Below, in pieces: positions 36,923-42,648 of a stretch of 42,648 nucleotides of DNA (position 1 is the stretch's first letter; each line of letters opens with the position of its first letter). The notes below the pieces were generated by a model, which was not told the DNA's origin, did not search any database, and saw only the letters and a list, made by a program, of their open reading frames with translations. Position numbers and translations under genes: made by a program. The stretch is taken from assembly GCA_001769215.1 (NCBI GenBank), contig MEOL01000004.1, positions 11,516-54,163 on the forward strand, given 5' to 3'. The stretch comes from Bacteroidetes bacterium GWF2_41_31. GTDB lineage: Bacteria; Bacteroidota; Bacteroidia; Bacteroidales; F082.

Positions 36923-39900
36923 ATGAATACATTTTTACGATTGTTTACCTATATCAAACAACAAGTTGCACAGCGTATAACAACGCGCAGTCTATTCATC
37001 GTTGTATTGTTTATGGCCGGAATGGTTCCGGAAAAGGTGGTTGGCGAGGGATCGAATGAGTTAAGTGTCACAGGTTCTGGTTTGACGCACTTTTATTTAT
37101 GTAATGATTTTTTTGACGGTTGTAACACTGGTTCTGGTTTACGAACCCAATTTGCCATTTTTGGGTGCAATGAAAATGACCGACTGAACTTCACGCTTGA
37201 ATCTCCTGATGAAGTGGTTTATATGGGTTTTCGAGGTAATCCCAACAGTTCAGGATTTAATCCGAGGCACATAGAGTTTAGAATTAAAAACAGCAGTGGA
37301 ATTGTAGTCTACGCGCAGCAAAACTTGCCTACCGGGGGCATCGGCTATATTAGCGATTTAGGGCAGGCACAGGCTGGCCCGAATCAGGTTGTTGGGGTTG
37401 GTGGTTACAATGCCCTGGAGTTTGCCCCGGGTGTGGCAGGCACTTACTTCATTGAATTTGATAACCTTTCGAATAGTACTGGAAACAGGGTTATTGGGTC
37501 GTTTGAGATGGAATTGATTGACATAACCGTTTTCAATACCACCACCAATCTGGTCGAAACCGGCAGATTGTACTCAAAGTCGTGGCAGTTTATTGAGACA
37601 AGTGATATGACTGGCTTTGATAAAAACTCTTCTACCTTTTACATTTATTCATCGGATCAAATCATTACTTCTCTTGAATTTGATCAACTGGAAGGTAGGG
37701 CTTGGTTAATGTTTTGTAATGCAACAGGTTGTGCCAATACTGGCGATTTTGAGGAAGACAGAAAGTCTGTTAATGATTTTCAAGCGTATGTTCCGTCTTT
37801 TAATATTTTTTTAAATCAACCGGATCCAGACTTATTTCCTCCTGCAACTACTTTAGGCGAAATCATTGGCACACCCACAACTGATGTATTTTGTGATGAT
37901 GGATCTATTCTGTTTCACGTATTTGTAGATAAGGCCGGTAATGCAGAAATAGAACTCGTATTTGATTCGCCATATGTAACCAGGTTTGTTCCTCAGGCCG
38001 TTGTTGCCGGAGAGAACTTAATTCTTTGGGATGGAAACGATGGAATGGGAAATCCCGTTCCAAACAATGTAACTATTACCATTACAGTAAAATATATCAA
38101 CGGTCTAACTAATCTTCCATTATATGATATCGAAGGAAACCCCAATGGTTTCAGAATTACATTGGTGGATCCTACGGGTGATCCACCTTTTGTAAGGTGG
38201 GACGATAGTAATATTCTAAGCAATGATTTCCCCTTTCCGTCTATTGGCACCTCCAATTTTACGGGATGTAATAGTACACCGCCCAATAATGGATGTCATT
38301 CATGGACAGCAGCTAATAATGCTGAGTATGGTGATGGAAATACTATTAACACTTGGTGGTATGCTTCGTCTCCCAGTGTTGGTATGCCGGTTATGCAGGA
38401 AGCCCGCCGGCCTCAATTAATGACCTTTAACCAGGTGCCCCCACAAGAATATTGTGCCGGTAGTAATGGCAATGCTTTTTCCGTAGCTCAGGATCTGAAT
38501 ACAGATGTATATCATTGGAACTATACAGGAACCGGAGCCACCATCACACCCAATGTCAGCAGCCCCTGGCAGGTGTCGGTTAATTTTGCTGCAGGAGCCA
38601 CCAATGGAAACCTGGAGGTATATGGCACCAACGCCAATTGTACCGATCCCGGCCCCACGGCTCAGCTTGCCATTACCATTATTCCCGTTGCTACCGCCAA
38701 TGCAGGAAGTGATGCCTCTGTCTGTGCAGGATCGGGTTTTCTTGTGACTGATGCCTACTCTACAGGATTACCCCCTTATTTTTGGACTACAGCCACGCCC
38801 GATCCCGGAGGTTCATGGAGCCCAAATAATACGGTACTTCTTCCAACTTACACACCCGGGCCAACGGCCATTGCCAATGGCTCCATCGTATTGTCATTAA
38901 CCGCGTTTTCAAGCGCCCCATGTGAGGCTGCCGCCACCGACCTGATGACCCTCACCATCGAACCGGCTCCCACTGCCGATGCAGGTTCCTACGCCACCCT
39001 TAATGTGTGCGAAAATGGCTCTTTTTTGTTGGATCAGGCTCTTGTCACCCACAATTCAGCTCAGCAATGGAGTACCTCAGGTGATGGAGTATTTTTACCG
39101 GATGAGTTTACAATTCAGCCATCTTATGAACCCGGTTTGGCGGATGCCGCTGCCGAAACTGTTACACTGACCCTCACTGCAAATGGCATTGACCCTCCCT
39201 GTAGTATTGATGCACAGGATTTTATTACCCTGACCATCGATCCGCTGCCTACAGCCGATGCAGGGACATATGCCGATAACACAGTTTGTGAAACAGGAAC
39301 CTTCCCACTGGATAATGCCTCAACATCCAATAATTTAGGACAAACCTGGACCACCTCCGGTGATGGGACTTTCTTACCCAATGCCAGTGATCTTAAACCG
39401 TCCTATGCGCCCGGAGCAAACGATGCCATAAACGGAACGGTTACTTTATCCTTAACCGCACATGCTACAGGTACCTGTCCCTCACCTGCAAATGATCATA
39501 CCAGTACGGTTATTTTATCCATCCAACGCAACCCCGTTGCCGATGCCGGTCTTTCCACATCCCCACCCATCTGTTCCAATGGCACCTATACCTTAAACGG
39601 AAATGTTTTCGATCAGCAATCCTATTTCTGGAGTGGTGGCGATGGCAGCTTTGATGATGTAAACTCACTAACAGCCACTTACACCCCCGGACCAGGGGAC
39701 ATAGCCGCCAACACGGTCACACTCACGTTGACCGCTGTAGCGCTGAGCCCCTGCTCGGTGAATGGAGAAGATCAGATTACCATCCCCATCACCAAAGAAC
39801 CCACCGTGGATGCCGGCCCCGACGGACTCAACTGCCAGGATGTGCCCTTTGTTATTTTGGCCGATGCCACCGAATATGCCGGGTTGATCTGGACCCATAC

Positions 39901-42648
39901 CGGAATCGGCACCCTGGACGAGACCGACCCGCTGAGCCCTGTCTACACCCCTGACCCCACGGAATATGGTGCCAACGGAGGCATCGATTTCACCCTCATG
40001 GCCACGGGCAATGTACCCTGTGCCGATGTGTCCTCGTCCATGCACCTGCAGATCAACGAAGGTTCCTATGCCAATGCAGGGACAGATGAGCTGGCCTGCG
40101 CCGAATTGTCCTTTGACTTTGCCAACAGCAGTATTCAGCCAGTACAATATAATTCACAGACCATTTTGTGGTCAGTAAGCAATGACCCCACAGGCGGTTC
40201 CTTTGCAGGCACCACCAATACCGATGTCTGGCCAGTTTACAACCTGGGTACCAACCCGGTTACCTATCCGGTATCGCTCACCTTTACCATGGCTGTGGAA
40301 ACCCCTCCATTTTGTGATGAATCTGATGATATGCAGCTTACCGTGGTGGATTACCAACCCGGCAGCGTCATCACGGGCAACCAGCAGATTTGTTACAACA
40401 TCGTCCCGGCGATCCTCGAAGTCACTGCCCCCACGGGCGGCGTAGGCACCTACAGCTTCCAGTGGCAGAGCTCCACCGACAATGTCACCTTTACGAATAT
40501 TCCCGGCGAGACAGGCCTTACCTATCAGAGCATCCCATCGCTCACGCAGACCACCTATTTCAGGAATGTGCAGAGCTGTGATTGCGGATCCAAGGAAACC
40601 CCCACCATCACGGTGAACGTATGGGATGAGTATTTGCCCGGCACCAAAGCCCCGGACGAGGTCATCTGCTTTGGCACCCTGCCCCAACTGCTCACCGGCG
40701 GGGCCCCCACAGGCGGCGATGGCACCTACACCTATCAGTGGCAGAGTTCCACCGACAATGTCACCTTTACCGATATAGCCACAGCCACCACCCTGAGCTA
40801 CCAGCCCGGGATGCTGAATAACACCATGTATTACAAGCTGCGCCAGACCAACACCTGTGGATTGGTGTTTACACCCACCACCACCATCACCGTGCTGGAT
40901 GAGTTTTTGCCCGGAGCTGTAAGCCCCGACCAGGACATCTGCTTTAACACACAGCCGGCATTGCTCAGCGCCGATCCACCCACCGGAGGCGATGGCAACT
41001 ACACCTACCAGTGGCAGAATTCAACCGACAACATCACCTTTACCGATATCCCCGGGGCCACCTCCCTTACCTACCAGCCCGGACTGCTGACCCAGACCAC
41101 CTACTACAGATTAGACCAGATCTGTGTCTGTGGAACGGTCACCACGGCTACCATCACCATCAACGTGTATCCCGACTTTTTGGTGGGATCCATTACCGGA
41201 GACCAGACCATCTGTTACAACACCGTTCCAGGAACCATGCTCACAGGCACCGCGCCCACCGGTGGCGATGGCAACTACACCTACCAGTGGCAGAGTTCGG
41301 TGAACAATGTGACCTTTAACAACATCGGGGGAGCCAACCTGCTCGACTACCAACCCGGCGCCCTGACCACCAGCACCTGGTACCGACTGGAACAATCCTC
41401 GGGAAGTGGTTGCGGAACGCTGATCACCAACACCATAAAAATAACGGTTTACAACCAGTTCCTGGCAGGCACCGCCAGTGGCAACCAGACCATCTGTTTC
41501 AACACCATCCCCACCATGGCCCTGTCGGCCACCGCCCCCACCGGGGCCGATGGCATCTACACCTACCAGTGGGAAAAATCAGCAGCAGGTGGTCCGTTTA
41601 TGCCCATTTCGGGAGCCACCAGCCTGATTTATTCAGAACCCAACGCGCTCCAGGTCACTACGGCTTACAGGGTGGTACAGACCAGCGGTTGCGGATCGGT
41701 GAACACCAACCTGGTGACCATCACGGTAAACGATCCACCCAATGTGTTGATCTATTCGGACATGGACATCGCCTGTACCGGTGCTGACATCCTGTTTTTG
41801 GGCTACAGCACCTCCAACCCCATCTCATGGGAATGGGACTTTGCTGATGGAACCACCTTCAGCGGACAAAACCCTCCCCCTCATAGCTACAGTTTTCCGG
41901 GGTTCTACGGTGTCACGCTCACCGTTACCGACAACATAGGATGTTCCAACACCGACACGCTCACCATACAGGTGGTAGAACCTCCCGTGGTGGACTTTAC
42001 CTACGCTGTTGACACCTGCCACAAGATCCTGTTTACCGATGCTACCATCGCGCCAGCGGGATATAACCTGGTAGCATGGCATTGGGAGCTGGGCGATGGC
42101 AACACCCACGACGACTCTACCTTCGCCTATGAATATGCGGCCGGCGGACTCTACAACGTCACCCTGACGGTTACCGCCGAACGCGACAGTGTGTTCTGCA
42201 CCAACTCCATCACCCTTCCTGTCATCGTCCCCCACATGCCCACGATCTACTACACCTGGGATCCCGAGCCCACCTGCCTGGGCGACACGACCCATTTCTA
42301 TGGCACCTCGGGCACAGAGATCACCACATGGTACTGGGACTTTGACGACGGCCTCTTTGGCAATGGCCAGGGCATCGACCACCTGTACACAGCCCCCGGC
42401 ACCTACGATGTGACCCTGTACATCACCGACACCAACCTGTGTACAAACAGCCTTGTCCACCAGGTAACCATCAACCCCATGCCGGAGGTTACGATGACCA
42501 TCGACTCAACCCCCACCTGCGCCGGAACCACCACCCTGTTCACAGGCAGCAGCACCGCGACCATTACCAACTGGTACTGGGAGTTTGGCGATGGCGGCAT
42601 CAGCACCAGCCAGAACCCGCAGCACATCTACACCACCGGAGGCACCTA
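36923..42648 (+). CDS. Giant modular secreted or surface protein (3' end outside window)
   Basis: This frame runs open from ATG 36923 to the right edge: 1908 full codons plus two bases, with no stop found. A basic N-terminus and hydrophobic stretch ('SLFIVVLFMAGMV', about 24-36) act as signal peptide. A unique region follows (about 45-500). A PKD-like unit lies at about 510-589. Six Ig-like modules of about 90 residues (590-1146) mostly share an '(A/V)DAG' start, a Cys near position 12, a Trp and a 'Y.PG' turn. Five modules at 1147-1606 share 'QxICxN', 'GGDGxYTYQWQSS' and 'TTYYR'. PKD domains run from about 1607 to the edge (for example 'WEWDFADG', 'GVTLTVTD'). Such proteins in Bacteroidota are usually exported by the type IX system through a C-terminal domain, which would lie beyond this window. 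A role in adhesion, gliding or matrix is inference. Confidence 0.9.
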   Translation, partial: MNTFLRLFTYIKQQVAQRITTRSLFIVVLFMAGMVPEKVVGEGSNELSVTGSGLTHFYLCNDFFDGCNTGSGLRTQFAIFGCNENDRLNFTLESPDEVVYMGFRGNPNSSGFNPRHIEFRIKNSSGIVVYAQQNLPTGGIGYISDLGQAQAGPNQVVGVGGYNALEFAPGVAGTYFIEFDNLSNSTGNRVIGSFEMELIDITVFNTTTNLVETGRLYSKSWQFIETSDMTGFDKNSSTFYIYSSDQIITSLEFDQLEGRAWLMFCNATGCANTGDFEEDRKSVNDFQAYVPSFNIFLNQPDPDLFPPATTLGEIIGTPTTDVFCDDGSILFHVFVDKAGNAEIELVFDSPYVTRFVPQAVVAGENLILWDGNDGMGNPVPNNVTITITVKYINGLTNLPLYDIEGNPNGFRITLVDPTGDPPFVRWDDSNILSNDFPFPSIGTSNFTGCNSTPPNNGCHSWTAANNAEYGDGNTINTWWYASSPSVGMPVMQEARRPQLMTFNQVPPQEYCAGSNGNAFSVAQDLNTDVYHWNYTGTGATITPNVSSPWQVSVNFAAGATNGNLEVYGTNANCTDPGPTAQLAITIIPVATANAGSDASVCAGSGFLVTDAYSTGLPPYFWTTATPDPGGSWSPNNTVLLPTYTPGPTAIANGSIVLSLTAFSSAPCEAAATDLMTLTIEPAPTADAGSYATLNVCENGSFLLDQALVTHNSAQQWSTSGDGVFLPDEFTIQPSYEPGLADAAAETVTLTLTANGIDPPCSIDAQDFITLTIDPLPTADAGTYADNTVCETGTFPLDNASTSNNLGQTWTTSGDGTFLPNASDLKPSYAPGANDAINGTVTLSLTAHATGTCPSPANDHTSTVILSIQRNPVADAGLSTSPPICSNGTYTLNGNVFDQQSYFWSGGDGSFDDVNSLTATYTPGPGDIAANTVTLTLTAVALSPCSVNGEDQITIPITKEPTVDAGPDGLNCQDVPFVILADATEYAGLIWTHTGIGTLDETDPLSPVYTPDPTEYGANGGIDFTLMATGNVPCADVSSSMHLQINEGSYANAGTDELACAELSFDFANSSIQPVQYNSQTILWSVSNDPTGGSFAGTTNTDVWPVYNLGTNPVTYPVSLTFTMAVETPPFCDESDDMQLTVVDYQPGSVITGNQQICYNIVPAILEVTAPTGGVGTYSFQWQSSTDNVTFTNIPGETGLTYQSIPSLTQTTYFRNVQSCDCGSKETPTITVNVWDEYLPGTKAPDEVICFGTLPQLLTGGAPTGGDGTYTYQWQSSTDNVTFTDIATATTLSYQPGMLNNTMYYKLRQTNTCGLVFTPTTTITVLDEFLPGAVSPDQDICFNTQPALLSADPPTGGDGNYTYQWQNSTDNITFTDIPGATSLTYQPGLLTQTTYYRLDQICVCGTVTTATITINVYPDFLVGSITGDQTICYNTVPGTMLTGTAPTGGDGNYTYQWQSSVNNVTFNNIGGANLLDYQPGALTTSTWYRLEQSSGSGCGTLITNTIKITVYNQFLAGTASGNQTICFNTIPTMALSATAPTGADGIYTYQWEKSAAGGPFMPISGATSLIYSEPNALQVTTAYRVVQTSGCGSVNTNLVTITVNDPPNVLIYSDMDIACTGADILFLGYSTSNPISWEWDFADGTTFSGQNPPPHSYSFPGFYGVTLTVTDNIGCSNTDTLTIQVVEPPVVDFTYAVDTCHKILFTDATIAPAGYNLVAWHWELGDGNTHDDSTFAYEYAAGGLYNVTLTVTAERDSVFCTNSITLPVIVPHMPTIYYTWDPEPTCLGDTTHFYGTSGTEITTWYWDFDDGLFGNGQGIDHLYTAPGTYDVTLYITDTNLCTNSLVHQVTINPMPEVTMTIDSTPTCAGTTTLFTGSSTATITNWYWEFGDGGISTSQNPQHIYTTGGT
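40361..41740 (+). repeat. Five in-gene tandem modules of 273-282 bases
   Basis: Modules start at 40361, 40640, 40913, 41186 and 41468, all in the reading frame of the giant gene. Central segments such as 'TYQWQSSTDN' and 'VTFT' recur with similar codons, so this is recent or ongoing duplication rather than ancient divergence. The fifth module is the most diverged ('QWEKSAAGGPFMP'). Confidence 0.85.

Overview
The window looks like a chromosomal segment of a Bacteroidota bacterium, probably from a Bacteroidales or Marinilabiliales-type lineage. The evidence is a SusC/SusD/SusE glycan-uptake set, an OMPP1/FadL-type porin, an archaeal-type prolyl-tRNA synthetase, a very large secreted PKD/Ig-like protein, and many upstream sites fitting the Bacteroidetes promoter TTG-N19/20-TAnnTTTG. 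No rRNA, tRNA, CRISPR array or transposase gene was seen.

Left part (1-7.2 kb): a repeat-rich stretch holds a decayed toxin-antitoxin pair (DUF6922-like antitoxin plus an AbiEii-type nucleotidyltransferase cut off after about 90 residues). The pair sits between two copies of a 168-bp hairpin-bearing direct repeat. A tripartite efflux set follows: HlyD/MacA-like adaptor, MacB-like permease without a fused ATPase, and a TolC-like channel. A 2-Cys peroxiredoxin with its own promoter and terminator lies between permease and channel.

Middle (7.4-27.4 kb): three overlapping minus-strand genes encode a PagL-like barrel, a DUF2807 lipoprotein and a polytopic GT-C-like membrane protein. A tight plus-strand operon encodes a TPR/PAS hybrid sensor kinase, a lone receiver domain, MazG and a PAP2 phosphatase. 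proS is divergent from a Tyr/Gly/Trp-repeat lipoprotein, which is followed by an OMPP1-type porin. Then come a FucP-type sugar transporter, an ECF sigma factor, a TPR-LuxR regulator, a small membrane protein, the dipeptidase PepD, and a small parvulin.

Right part (27.9-42.6 kb): a starch-type susC-susD-susE operon ends in a strong terminator. About 1.1 kb of tandem and inverted repeats then separates it from a convergent GH13 amylase lipoprotein. The window ends inside a very large plus-strand gene with no stop codon (36923 to the right edge, at least 1908 codons). It encodes a modular cell-surface or secreted protein with at least six 'ADAG' modules, five 'QWQSS' modules and at least four PKD domains.

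I found no convincing new defence or enzymatic system. The features most worth a second look are the giant modular protein, the repeat-flanked truncated toxin, several families of palindromic intergenic elements including a perfect 42-bp palindrome, and the PagL-like protein with a replaced catalytic glutamate.
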